The translations under genes were made by a program, and so were the position numbers. Positions 1-8,137 of a stretch of 64,000 nt of DNA are shown one piece after another. Numbering within the stretch: the first letter of the stretch is position 1; every line of letters begins with the position of its first letter. The notes under the pieces are model-generated. The model ran no database searches and was not told where the DNA came from. It worked only from the letters and a program-made list of their open reading frames with translations. Origin of the DNA: Hymenobacter metallilatus (GTDB lineage: Bacteria; Bacteroidota; Bacteroidia; Cytophagales; Hymenobacteraceae); NCBI RefSeq assembly GCF_003944705.1, contig NZ_RWIS01000001.1, forward strand, positions 310,001 through 374,000, read 5' to 3'.

Positions 1-989
1 TTTTGCATCAGGCTGCCCAGAAAAAACGTGGCGTAGCGCCCACTAATGCCCTCGTAGCCTGGCAGGCCCCGGTTTATTTTGTCCAGAATATCCCGGCTCA
101 CCCGCTCACACTCACGCAGGTCGCCTACCTGGTAGCTCATCAGGGCATAAAAGCGCTGCAGGTAGCCGTTGTCGGGGTATTGGGTGGCCATGGCCTGGGC
201 CAGGGGCAGGGCCTCGGCAGGCTTGTTTTCCTGGTTCTGCAGAATCTTCATCAGGAACACTTTAGCCTCCGGAGCCGTGTAGAAGCCGTTGGCCGCCACT
301 CCACGCAGCTGGCTTAGGCCCAGCTGCTTGTTGCCCTTCGGAAAGAACAGCAGCACCGGTTTCAGCAGCGGATAATTTTCCGAAATCCAGGGGGCGTAGT
401 AGTTGATCAGGGCCTGTCCGAACAGGAATTCGGGGCTGAGGCCGTTAGCCTCCCGGCTTTTCTCCAGGTAGTCGAGGGCGTGCTTACTGGCAAAAGTGGC
501 CTTACTCCAGTTGTGCCGCTCGGCGTTCAGGCGGGCCGCAAACCCGTAGGCCGCCGACAGGAAAAAGCAGGCTTCATAGTTTTTCTTATCGGCTTTGTAC
601 AGCGCCTCACCTTTGGTCACGGCCGTGTCCATGTAGGCCAGAAACACCTTGTCGTACTGCTCGTTGGTGATGTTGCTGGGCATGATTTTCCACCACGTGG
701 TCAGGCCCAGCAGGAAGTAGGGCATGGGGTGGTTGGGGTAGCGGCGGCGCAGGCTCCGGAACTGCCGCTCGGCCTTATCGTGCTTGAAGTTGTAGATGTT
801 GTACACCGCCCCTTCCAGCTCCGTTTGAATATCCTTGTCCAACAGCAGCCAGCCCGAAATATCGACGGCAGCCGGGGCTACATCCACGTTGGATAACTCA
901 ATCTGCCGGGCCGCACGGGCCGTATCGGGCTGCTGGGCCTGCGCCTGGAGGGCAAGCATCATCAGACAGCCACATAAAAAAAGACGCAT
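1..989 (-). CDS. Secreted TPR-like protein, C-terminus cut off by window edge
   Basis: The reading frame runs on the minus strand from an ATG at 989 and is still open at base 1, so the C-terminus lies outside the window. The N-terminus is a signal peptide (MRLFLCGCLMMLALQAQAQ). The rest is helix-rich, with spaced aromatic and alanine positions such as HPMPYFLLGLTTWW, YEACFFLSAAYGFAARL and PDNGYLQRFYALMSYQVGD, which look like tetratricopeptide repeats. Such proteins usually act as scaffolds in the periplasm or at the outer membrane. No catalytic motif is seen, and the exact function is unknown. It is followed in the transcription direction by unseen sequence; upstream lies an independent minus-strand gene with its own terminator. 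Confidence 0.75.
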   Translation of the reverse strand, partial: MRLFLCGCLMMLALQAQAQQPDTARAARQIELSNVDVAPAAVDISGWLLLDKDIQTELEGAVYNIYNFKHDKAERQFRSLRRRYPNHPMPYFLLGLTTWWKIMPSNITNEQYDKVFLAYMDTAVTKGEALYKADKKNYEACFFLSAAYGFAARLNAERHNWSKATFASKHALDYLEKSREANGLSPEFLFGQALINYYAPWISENYPLLKPVLLFFPKGNKQLGLSQLRGVAANGFYTAPEAKVFLMKILQNQENKPAEALPLAQAMATQYPDNGYLQRFYALMSYQVGDLRECERVSRDILDKINRGLPGYEGISGRYATFFLGSLMQ

Positions 990-1059
990 ACAGTACAGCT
1001 TGGGACCCCTAGTATAGAGGAAATGGGCGGGAGACGCGACGTATCATACGTACCAAAAC

Positions 1060-1096
1060 AAAAAAAAGAGGCTGAAGCTCCCACAGCCTCAACCTC
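1060..1096 (-). terminator. Rho-independent terminator of the 1190-1591 gene
   Basis: On the minus strand a 7-bp GAGGCTG/CAGCCTC stem is followed directly by a run of eight T. It sits about 100 bases downstream of the stop of the small secreted protein gene. Confidence 0.75.
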
Positions 1097-1189
1097 TTTT
1101 GCGTTTACTACGTGCTAAAAGCACCCAGGAAACGGCCAGCGGCTAAAATTCCCACCCAAAGCCGCTGGATGTCTGTTCCGAAAAACGGC

Positions 1190-1591
1190 CTAGCGGCCGC
1201 CGTCGGGCTGGCGGGTAAGCCAGCTGTATGCGTTGTATTGGCCGGGCGTAAAAATGCGGGCCAGCGTTTGTTGATACGTTTGCTCGGCTTGCAGAGCCGC
1301 AGGGCTCGGCAGCAGACGGCCCTCGGTGGCCGTAGCTACCAGGCCGGGCTGCTCCGGGGTTTCGCCCAGGGCGGCCAGCTGCTGAAAATACTGCCGGGTG
1401 CTCCGCTGCACGGCTTTTTGCTGCTGCCTGGAGAGCTGCAGCGAGGTAGCCAGGTAGCGGGCCAGCCGCGTGCTACGCACTTCTACCGATTCGGGCAAAG
1501 CCGAGGCCGGGCGGGCCTGGGCAAAGTGCGAACCTACTACCAGCAAAGCCAACATGGTCAGGGCCAGCAGGTAAGTATGGAGCGTTTTCAT
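1190..1591 (-). CDS. Small secreted protein of unknown function
   Basis: The 133-residue protein has a clear signal peptide (MKTLHTYLLALTMLALLVVG, cleavage probably after the HFAQA stretch) and no lipobox. The mature part is helical and rich in Gln and Arg, with a segment near residues 48-75 (LQLSRQQQKAVQRSTRQYFQ) and a later FTPGQYNAY motif. These resemble the spaced LTxxQ-type helices of small periplasmic CpxP/Spy-like proteins. That likeness is weak and inferred from pattern only. The gene stands alone: the AraC regulator upstream is transcribed divergently, and a terminator follows. The intergenic space to the regulator is about 140 bases. Confidence 0.6.
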   Translation of the reverse strand: MKTLHTYLLALTMLALLVVGSHFAQARPASALPESVEVRSTRLARYLATSLQLSRQQQKAVQRSTRQYFQQLAALGETPEQPGLVATATEGRLLPSPAALQAEQTYQQTLARIFTPGQYNAYSWLTRQPDGGR

Positions 1592-1730
1592 TTGAGCAGT
1601 GTGTTTCAGTATGTCAAAGGTCAGGATGGAATACGCAGAAAACCACTACCCGGTTGGCTATTTTTGGTGCCTTATTGACCAAATGTATTAACTTCACGTT
1701 CCCACAAAGCCACTGAGGCATTACCACCCC

Positions 1731-2600
1731 GTGAAATTACAATTTGAGCCCATTCATCCCACGGTTGACAGCTCGTTTACCCTGCTGCATTACACCGAAG
1801 TAAGCAAAGCCGAGCTGCTCTGGCATTACCATCCTGAGTATGAGCTGGTGTACATTCCGCAGGGCCACGGCCGCCGCCACATTGGCCAGCACATTTCCCG
1901 CTTCGAGGATGGAGAGCTGGTCCTGATTGGTCCCGACCTCCCTCACCTCACCTTCAGCTACGGGCAGCCGGTGGGTACGCCGTTCGAGGAAATAGTGGTG
2001 CAGCTGCGCGGCGACTTTCTGGGTACTGATTTCTGGGAAAGACCTGAGCTGGCGGCAATTCGCCATCTGCTGGCCCGCTCCCACGAGGGGTTGTCATTCG
2101 GGGGAAGTACGCGCACAGCCGTGGGGCCTACGCTGCGGCGGCTGCTTACGGCCCCGCCCTTTATGCGGCTGATGCTGCTGTTGCAGGTGCTGCAGGAGCT
2201 GGCGCAGGCTCCTACCACCGATATTCAGCCGCTGCACGCCGGCACGGGTGGGCAGGGGCTAAGCGGGAAGGAGCAGCAGCGCCTGAGCCGGGTGTATCAT
2301 TTCGTGGAGCAGAATTACCAGCGGGCTACCCTGTCGGTGCAGGAAGTGGCCGATGTGGCCTACCTCTCGGTACCGGCGTTTTGCCGCTACTTCAAAAAGA
2401 TGACCCGCCACACGCTCACCGATTTCCTGCAGGAATACCGGGTGGGCCAGGCCTGCCGCCTACTGCTGGACGACGACCTGGCCGTAACGGAGGTGTGTTA
2501 CGCCTGCGGCTTCAACAACCTGTCGCACTTCAACAAAACCTTCCGCAAGTTTACCGGCCAGAGCCCCACCGAGTACCGTCGCCAACGCATCGGCAAGTAG
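1731..2600 (+). CDS. AraC-family transcriptional regulator
   Basis: The 289-residue protein begins at a GTG codon. An N-terminal cupin-like sensing domain (about residues 10-95) carries the HYHPEYELVYIPQGHGRR stretch and a later GPDLPHLTF, typical of the sugar- or ligand-binding part of AraC regulators. The C-terminal 100 residues hold two helix-turn-helix units, with VQEVADVAYLSVPAFCRYFK and VTEVCYACGFNNLSHFNKTF followed by GQSPTEYRR, the classic AraC signature. It should bind DNA as a dimer and activate or repress nearby genes. Its targets are not evident; the divergent small secreted protein gene and the downstream DUF922 gene are the nearest candidates. The predicted length fits the family. 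Confidence 0.93.
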   Translation: MKLQFEPIHPTVDSSFTLLHYTEVSKAELLWHYHPEYELVYIPQGHGRRHIGQHISRFEDGELVLIGPDLPHLTFSYGQPVGTPFEEIVVQLRGDFLGTDFWERPELAAIRHLLARSHEGLSFGGSTRTAVGPTLRRLLTAPPFMRLMLLLQVLQELAQAPTTDIQPLHAGTGGQGLSGKEQQRLSRVYHFVEQNYQRATLSVQEVADVAYLSVPAFCRYFKKMTRHTLTDFLQEYRVGQACRLLLDDDLAVTEVCYACGFNNLSHFNKTFRKFTGQSPTEYRRQRIGK

Positions 2601-2724
2601 AGGAAGTAGAAGAATTGGGTATAGGATAAGTAGGGAAGGAGTTATTCCGTATTCTTCCCCCGTCCTTTTGTACCTAGGCTCCTGCCCCGGAACAAGCAAT
2701 GCCTGGCAAGTGTCTAGCGAGTAG

Positions 2725-3810
2725 ATGCTTGCTGTTCTTCTATCCCTGCTCCTGGCCTGGCAGCGGCTGCTGCCCGGGCCCGAAAAGCCGCTGGTGCTAC
2801 AGCCAGTGCCGCTGCTGCTGGCCTCTCCCCTCTTCACTGTAACGGCCCTCCACGATGCCCGGCCGGGCCGGCCGGCGGTGGCATGGCTACTGTCGGCATC
2901 CGGCGCGGCTCCACCGCAACCGGTAGAGCTGCAGGGGGGTACCGAAGCCGCGCTGCGCCAGTTTGTGGGGCGTAGCCTGCCGGTTGCCGCGGCGGCACGC
3001 TACCGGGTGGCGGTGCGGGTGCTGGAGTGCCGGGTGCAGGAAACTCCAGCCGCCGCTGGCCGACAGGCGGCCGGGCAGGTAACCGTACGCTTGGCTTTCG
3101 ACTGGCAGAATGCAGAAGGGCGTATCGTGCAGCTTACCGAGTACCGGGGCGGCGCACGGTACCTGCGCCCCCTGGCCAGCCGGGCGGTAGTGGAGCCTAC
3201 CCTCCGGCAAGCCCTGCTGAATGGCTTCGTGTACCTGAACCAGTGGCTTACGCAAGCCAGGGCCCACGATGTGCGGCTTGCTACGGCCGTGCACCCCACC
3301 TTCCGCTACGAAACCCGCCAAACCGAAGCGGATACCCTGTTTTACGACCCGGCCCGCCCTCTCGCCTGGACCGATTTTACCGGACTGCCCCGCCCCCGGG
3401 GGCGGTATGCGGCGGCCGTATTTCCGGGGTTTGCCTACCAGGGCCGGCCCCGGGTAGCCAATGGAGTGGTGGAGCTGGAGCTATACCTGAAGATATACGT
3501 GGTGCGCAGCTCCTCCTGGGTAGCGCCTGACCAGCGCACCGCCTTCAACCTCAACCACGAACAGCGCCATTTTGACCTGGTACGGCTGGTAGCCGAGCGG
3601 TTCCGGCGCAAAGCCACCCCCGATAGCCTCACGGTGGAAGACTACAATAGCATTCTGCAGCTGCAGTACCTCAAGTCCTTCACCGAAATGAACCACCTGC
3701 AGGAGCAATACGACCAGGAAACCCGGGGCGGTACGGATGCACAGGCCCAGGAACGGTGGAATCGTCGGATTGACGCGGAGCTACGCGGCTACGGCATTAT
3801 GGGTCCCTAA
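2725..3810 (+). CDS. DUF922-type putative secreted metalloprotease
   Basis: The 361-residue protein begins with a hydrophobic segment (MLAVLLSLLLAWQ) that may be a signal or anchor. A C-terminal domain from about residue 205 contains PLAWTDFTGLP and the HExxH-type sequence NHEQRHFDLVR (His278, Glu279, His282). This is the hallmark of DUF922, a predicted zinc-dependent peptidase family common in Bacteroidota. The first 200 residues have no clear homology that I recognise. The protein would act outside the cytoplasm on an unknown substrate. The coding sequence stands about 120 bases after the AraC gene and 130 bases before the hydrolase, so an operon is possible but not shown. Confidence 0.65.
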   Translation: MLAVLLSLLLAWQRLLPGPEKPLVLQPVPLLLASPLFTVTALHDARPGRPAVAWLLSASGAAPPQPVELQGGTEAALRQFVGRSLPVAAAARYRVAVRVLECRVQETPAAAGRQAAGQVTVRLAFDWQNAEGRIVQLTEYRGGARYLRPLASRAVVEPTLRQALLNGFVYLNQWLTQARAHDVRLATAVHPTFRYETRQTEADTLFYDPARPLAWTDFTGLPRPRGRYAAAVFPGFAYQGRPRVANGVVELELYLKIYVVRSSSWVAPDQRTAFNLNHEQRHFDLVRLVAERFRRKATPDSLTVEDYNSILQLQYLKSFTEMNHLQEQYDQETRGGTDAQAQERWNRRIDAELRGYGIMGP

Positions 3811-3942
3811 AACGCGGCTTGGCGCCGTAGGGGCTTGCTTTGCTACCCCGAGCTGGCGCACTGGCTGGCGCATAGGAGAAGCCCCATTGGAGCAGTTGAA
3901 AATCCAGTATCTTCCTGGCATATTTCTACTTCAACCCATAGT

Positions 3943-5313
3943 ATGTTGCGCACATCCTTTATTCTGCTGCCGGTGCTGCTGGCTGGCACTGCTCTGGCCC
4001 AAACGGCCGTCCCACCGGCTGCTTCCACCACCGCCCCGGCCGTTTCGGGTGCCCTGTTCAACCAAGCCAAGCTCGACAGCCTGTTCACGGCCCTCGAAAG
4101 CAACCACAAGCTGATGGGCAGCCTGGTACTGTCGCGGGGTGGGAAAGTGGTGTACAGCCGTGCCATTGGGTTGGAGCAGCCGGGCATACCGGCCACAACA
4201 GCCACGCGCTACCGGGTGGGCAGCATCAGCAAAACGTTTACAGCCACCCTAGTGATGCAGCTGGTAGAGGAAGGCCAGCTCAGGCTCGATGCACCTATTG
4301 CCACCTGGTTTCCGATGCTGCCCAACGCCACGAAACTTACCGTGGACCAGCTGCTGCACCACCGTAGCGGCCTGCACAACTTCACCAACGACCCGACCTA
4401 CCGGCAGTACATGACCCAGCCGAAGACCCAGGCCGAAATGCTGGCCATTATGGCCAGGCCGGCCGTTGATTTCGAGCCGGGCGCCAAATATGCGTACAGC
4501 AACACCAACTACGTATTGCTGGGCTACCTCATCGAAAAGGTCACGAAGCAGCCCTACGCTAAGGTTCTGCAACAGCGCATAACCGGCAAGCTGAAGTTGA
4601 AAGATACCTACTACGGCGGCCGCATCGGGAGCCAGCCGCACGAGGCGGCCTCGTTCACCTGGAGTGGTACCGCCTGGCAGCCCGAGCCGGAAACCGACAT
4701 GAGCATTCCCGGTGGCGCGGGTGCCATCGTCTCGACGCCCGCGGATCTGGCGCGTTTCATGGAGGGGCTGTACGGGGGCAAGCTGGTGAAACCCGCCACC
4801 CTGCAGCAGATGCTGACGATGCAGGACACATACGGCGTGGGCCTGATGCAGATGCCTTTTTACGGCAAGCAGAGCTTCGGGCACGGCGGGGCCATCGACG
4901 CCTTTCGGTCCATGGTTGGGTACTTTCCGGCCGAGCAGCTGACGGTAGCGTACTGTACCAATGGCTCCACCTACAGCCCCAACGATATGGTTATTGGGGC
5001 GCTGTCCAGCTACTTTGGCCGCCCTTACCGCCTGCCTGATTTCACAACTTCCGCGGTTACGCTCACGGCGGCTGAGCTGGCACCTTACCTGGGCACTTAC
5101 GCCAGCTCCCAGCTCCCGCTTAAAATCAGCGTAACGGCTAACGGCACCACACTCCTGGCGCAGGCCACCGGCCAGAATGCCCTTCCGCTCACGGCCAAAA
5201 CCAACACGCAGTTTGTGTACGAGGGAGCCGGCATTATCATGGACTTCGACGCCGCCCGGCATACGTTTACCTTGCGCCAGGGGGGCGGCACTTACCTGTT
5301 CACGCGGGAGTAG
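3943..5313 (+). CDS. Serine beta-lactamase-like hydrolase (class C fold)
   Basis: The start at 3943 is chosen because it gives a good signal peptide (MLRTSFILLPVLLAGTALAQ); a longer in-frame start at 3835 adds a non-signal extension. The 456-residue protein has the three beta-lactamase/DD-peptidase motifs: SISK with the catalytic Ser94 and Lys97, YSN at Tyr185, and GHGG late in the domain. A C-terminal region after about residue 365 (LTAAELAPYLGTYAS) matches the DUF3471-like tail often found in these enzymes. It is probably a periplasmic esterase, peptidase or amidase rather than a true antibiotic-resistance enzyme. It ends in a terminator shared with the convergent lipoprotein gene. Confidence 0.88.
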   Translation: MLRTSFILLPVLLAGTALAQTAVPPAASTTAPAVSGALFNQAKLDSLFTALESNHKLMGSLVLSRGGKVVYSRAIGLEQPGIPATTATRYRVGSISKTFTATLVMQLVEEGQLRLDAPIATWFPMLPNATKLTVDQLLHHRSGLHNFTNDPTYRQYMTQPKTQAEMLAIMARPAVDFEPGAKYAYSNTNYVLLGYLIEKVTKQPYAKVLQQRITGKLKLKDTYYGGRIGSQPHEAASFTWSGTAWQPEPETDMSIPGGAGAIVSTPADLARFMEGLYGGKLVKPATLQQMLTMQDTYGVGLMQMPFYGKQSFGHGGAIDAFRSMVGYFPAEQLTVAYCTNGSTYSPNDMVIGALSSYFGRPYRLPDFTTSAVTLTAAELAPYLGTYASSQLPLKISVTANGTTLLAQATGQNALPLTAKTNTQFVYEGAGIIMDFDAARHTFTLRQGGGTYLFTRE

Positions 5314-5330
5314 CTGGTTGCGTAGTCAGC

Positions 5331-5369
5331 AAAAAGCCCCCGTACCGAGGTTGGTACGGGGGCTTTTCT
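5331..5369. terminator. Bidirectional terminator between convergent genes
   Basis: The stem AAAAGCCCCCGTACC/GGTACGGGGGCTTTT has A and T runs on both sides. It lies between the stop codons of the hydrolase (plus) and the lipoprotein (minus) and can serve both. Confidence 0.9.
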
Positions 5370-5387
5370 ATTCGATCCGGCAACGGA

Positions 5388-6044
5388 CTAGTCTTTCACT
5401 TTCACCTGTCCATCGTCGGCGTCGCGCTTCACTTTGGTGCCGTTACGGTACTCCACTTTCGTGTCACCGTCCTTGTCAATCTTTACGGTTTTGCCGTTGG
5501 AGTACACGATTTTGGTTTCGCCGTTGGCTTTCTTATCGTACTTCACAACAGCCGGGCCACGGCGGGCGGGCGTGGTTTCGCGGGTTGTGGTGGTAGTTAC
5601 CGTGGCGGCCGTGTACGGCGTACCGTCGTAGTAAGTGCCGCGGTTGGAGGCGTAGGTGTTGTATTGCGGCTCCGTGACATAGGTTTTCACCTGTCGGTCG
5701 GTTTCGTCGTTCACCTGGCGCAGGGCCGCATAGCGGCCGGTAGTATCGGTGGCGTAGCGGGTATTTACCTCGTTGAGGCGGCGGCCCCGGGTATAGTAGG
5801 TTTTGGTTACCTGAGTTACCACCACCGTATCGGTCAGTTTCAGGTCGTCGGCAATGCGGGCGGCCAGGCGGTCGGCCTCGGTGCGGTAAGCAGCCGTGTC
5901 GTTGTTGAGTGCGGTATCATCCACTACCACGGCCGTATCGGCCGCGGGGGTCGTGGCCGCATCCACGGCGGCAGGTTTGTCCTGGGTGCAGGACGCTACG
6001 GCCAAGCTGGCGGCCGCAGAGAGCAAAAGCAAAGACTTATTCAT
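5388..6044 (-). CDS. Lipoprotein of unknown function
   Basis: The start at 6044 gives a lipoprotein signal (MNKSLLLLSAAASLAVASC, lipidated Cys19); an upstream in-frame ATG at 6194 would add 50 residues that do not look like coding sequence. The 218-residue protein has an acidic Ala/Thr/Asp-rich linker, then a helical part with TYYTRGRRLNEVNTRY and YVTEPQYNTY. The C-terminal third is a lysine- and valine-rich tail with repeated short beta-strand units (TKIVYSNGKTVKIDKDGDTK and similar). No known domain is recognised. The repeat-like tail may be a surface or peptidoglycan contact. It is a single gene facing the hydrolase. Confidence 0.7.
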   Translation of the reverse strand: MNKSLLLLSAAASLAVASCTQDKPAAVDAATTPAADTAVVVDDTALNNDTAAYRTEADRLAARIADDLKLTDTVVVTQVTKTYYTRGRRLNEVNTRYATDTTGRYAALRQVNDETDRQVKTYVTEPQYNTYASNRGTYYDGTPYTAATVTTTTTRETTPARRGPAVVKYDKKANGETKIVYSNGKTVKIDKDGDTKVEYRNGTKVKRDADDGQVKVKD

Positions 6045-6240
6045 GACAAAAGTCGGGTGAGATGAAAGCGGCCGTGTTACATATAGCGCGGCTGCTATAG
6101 ATGGGGCTGATACGGCAGCGCTTGCACGGGGGTTACGAGGAGGCAGCGCACAAAAAATGATTGGTTCAGGCAACGCTTGCGGCCCCTGCTCCATCTACCT
6201 GGGCATACGTCATCTGTTCCACTTCTAGCACTAAGGCCTC

Positions 6241-6894
6241 ATGAAAACAACTCTGATACTATCGGCTTGGGCCGTAACGGCTTTTTTGAGTAGCTCCGCC
6301 CTGGCCCAGCAGGTCCGCAACGTTGGCGCATTTGAGCAGGTGAAAGCCAGCGGCGCCATTGATCTGGTCCTGCAGCAAGGGGCTGCTACGGAGGTAAAAG
6401 TGGATGCGGAGCCAGGCGTAGGGGAACATGTACGGGCCGAGGTGCAGGGTACTACCCTGGTTCTGTACCGCGACAAAGGCCTCTCGTCGTTGCTTTCCAG
6501 CAAGAAAGTAACAGTATATATCACCTGCCCTACCCTCACGGGCGTATCGGTGAGTGGAGCTTCCGATGTTAGAAGCGAAACGCCTTTCACCGCCGACAGC
6601 TTCACAATCCAGGCCAGCGGGGCGTCGGACGTGACCATGCGCCTGAACGTGAAAACCCTGACTGCCTCCGCCTCCGGGGCCAGCGACCTGCGCCTTTCCG
6701 GTCGCGCCGAGCGGCAGCAGATACACCTCAGCGGCAGCAGCGACTACAAGGGCTACGAGCTGCAGAGCCGCACCGCCGACATCCACGCTACGGGTGCTTC
6801 CGATGCCTACGTAGCCGTAACGGAAGAGCTGCAAAGCCAGACCTCCGGCTCCAGCGACGTGCATTACAAAGGCAAGCCCCGCCTGACACGCTAG
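6241..6894 (+). CDS. Head-GIN domain (DUF2807) secreted protein
   Basis: The 217-residue protein has a signal peptide (MKTTLILSAWAVTAFLSSSALAQ). The mature part is a DUF2807 beta-solenoid. The rungs are marked by repeated S/T-G-A/S-S-D units (SGASDV twice, SGASDL, SGSSDY, TGASDA, SGSSDV), each followed by a beta strand. Family members are secreted or outer-membrane proteins of Bacteroidota whose role is mostly unknown, although they were once called auto-transporter adhesins. The length matches a single-domain member. No partner gene is evident; the next gene is separated by a long perfect inverted repeat. Confidence 0.88.
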   Translation: MKTTLILSAWAVTAFLSSSALAQQVRNVGAFEQVKASGAIDLVLQQGAATEVKVDAEPGVGEHVRAEVQGTTLVLYRDKGLSSLLSSKKVTVYITCPTLTGVSVSGASDVRSETPFTADSFTIQASGASDVTMRLNVKTLTASASGASDLRLSGRAERQQIHLSGSSDYKGYELQSRTADIHATGASDAYVAVTEELQSQTSGSSDVHYKGKPRLTR

Positions 6895-7028
6895 GCCCGG
6901 GCACCGGACGACCCGCCGCCCCACCGGCGGCAGCACACGCAAACGGTTCCTCTTACCACCGCTCTGCCAAAGCGTTGTACAGGTCCGGCTGGGTGGCGGG
7001 TGCACAGGCGGTGCAGACGGTCACCTAC

Positions 7029-7097
7029 AAAGAAGGTCAGAAACCGTCATGGCGAACTTCCTCGGCAAGCTCGCCATGACGGTTTCTGACCTTCTTT
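7029..7097. repeat. Perfect 27-bp inverted repeat with 15-base loop
   Basis: Arms at 7029-7055 and 7071-7097 are exact reverse complements, and three more pairs form inside after one mismatch. The left arm starts AAAGAAGGTCAGAAACC. The left A-run and right T-run could let it terminate transcription in either direction after the DUF2807 gene. The arms are unusually long for a simple terminator. Confidence 0.85.
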
Positions 7098-7219
7098 GGG
7101 GTACAGGTTGCCAGATGTCCACTTGCCTCAGGACAAGTGCACTGCCTGGGCTCGGGCAAAGAATGCCCTTTCCGTTTGGGTACGGCATGGGCAGCTGTGG
7201 CAGTGGCTTCCGGCCTGCC

Positions 7220-7227
7220 TACCTTTG
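7220..7227 (+). promoter_or_regulatory. Bacteroidota-type -7 box TACCTTTG
   Basis: An exact match to the TAnnTTTG -7 consensus of Bacteroidota ends only four bases before the ATG at 7232 of the pseudouridine synthase. No clear -33 box is seen. If it is used, the transcript would be nearly or fully leaderless. Confidence 0.5.
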
Positions 7228-7231
7228 CGCC

Positions 7232-7840
7232 ATGACCGTTCACCGCCACTTCCTGCTTTTCAAACCCTACGGCTACCTCAGCCAGTTCACCAGTGAGTTT
7301 GAGCGGGAGAAGCGCAAGAAGCGGTTTTTGGGCGAGCTATACGACTTTCCCGTGGGCACCATGGCCATTGGCCGCCTCGATGAGCACAGTGAGGGGCTGC
7401 TGCTACTGACTACTGATGGCCGCCTGAGTGAGCAGATGCGCCGGAAGGATATAGAAAAGGAATATTACGTGCAGGTAGATGGGCTTATTACCGATGCCGC
7501 CGTGGCCCAGCTGCAGGGTGGCGTAGAAATAGGCCTCCGCGACGAGCGGTACCAGACGCTTCCTTGCCGGGCCCACCGCCTGCCGGCCCCGCCCACCCTA
7601 CCCGCCCGGGGCCGCCGCATCCGCGACGAGCGGCATGGGCCTACCAGCTGGGTGAGCATTACGGTAACGGAAGGCAAATTTCGGCAGGTGCGCAAAATGA
7701 CGGCCGCCGCTGGCTTTCCTACCCTGCGGCTGGTGCGGGTGCGGGTGGGCGGCATTGTACTGGCCAACCTGCAGCCGGGCGAGGTGCGCGAGGTGGCAGA
7801 GCTGCCCGGCACCAACTATCCAATGAACCCCGCCGCATAG
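7232..7840 (+). CDS. rluE: 23S/16S rRNA pseudouridine synthase (RsuA/RluE family)
   Basis: The start at 7232 begins MTVHRHFLLFKPYGYLSQF, the normal N-terminus of the RluE type without an S4 domain; a longer frame from 7049 would run through the inverted repeat and is rejected. The 202-residue protein has the KPYG motif, the catalytic loop GRLDEHSEGLLLLT with Asp50 as nucleophile, and the later GKFRQVRKM motif. It isomerises a specific uridine in rRNA to pseudouridine, in the cytoplasm. The RluE-like subfamily is my best guess from the short N-terminus; the E. coli target (U2457 of 23S rRNA) is not proven here. Confidence 0.88.
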   Translation: MTVHRHFLLFKPYGYLSQFTSEFEREKRKKRFLGELYDFPVGTMAIGRLDEHSEGLLLLTTDGRLSEQMRRKDIEKEYYVQVDGLITDAAVAQLQGGVEIGLRDERYQTLPCRAHRLPAPPTLPARGRRIRDERHGPTSWVSITVTEGKFRQVRKMTAAAGFPTLRLVRVRVGGIVLANLQPGEVREVAELPGTNYPMNPAA

Positions 7841-7858
7841 GGCACCATGGCGGTGTGA

Positions 7859-8050
7859 AGTCTATCTTGCGGGCCATTTGCGCTCGGGTATATTGGTGTT
7901 GGAAGTGCCGCAGCCCAGGCTGTATGCGCCAGCACCGTACTAGTATTCAACGACTGGGGAGTCGGCGCTGCATCAGGCACCTACTATTACCTGCTTCGCC
8001 ACCGCAGCAGCGGGCAGCTGTACAAAGGCTGGCTTACCGTCAGGAACTAG
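7859..8050 (+). pseudogene. Remnant of a gliding-motility-type C-terminal domain
   Basis: A frame ending at the TAG at 8048 reads VFNDWG, then GAASGTYYYLLRHR, then GQLYKGWLTVRN and stop. This is the usual ending of the CHU_C/gliding motility-associated C-terminal domain carried by type IX secretion substrates (normally VFNRWG...GTYYYvi...kGwltl). Upstream of VFNDWG the frame quickly loses any domain likeness and meets a stop at 7856, and no start codon fits. I read it as the decayed tail of a deleted large surface protein. It is short, so chance likeness cannot be fully excluded. Confidence 0.5.
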
Positions 8051-8137
8051 CCAATTGACTGTTCTACCAGGTAGCCACTCTGGCCGCAACTCCACAACGA
8101 AGAGTACATTAGCCGGCACTCCTACTTCCCTGCGCGT

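Noticed and set aside
3835..3942. N-terminal extension of the beta-lactamase-like protein
   Set aside because: The added 36 residues do not look like a signal or a domain; the start at 3943 begins a good signal peptide.
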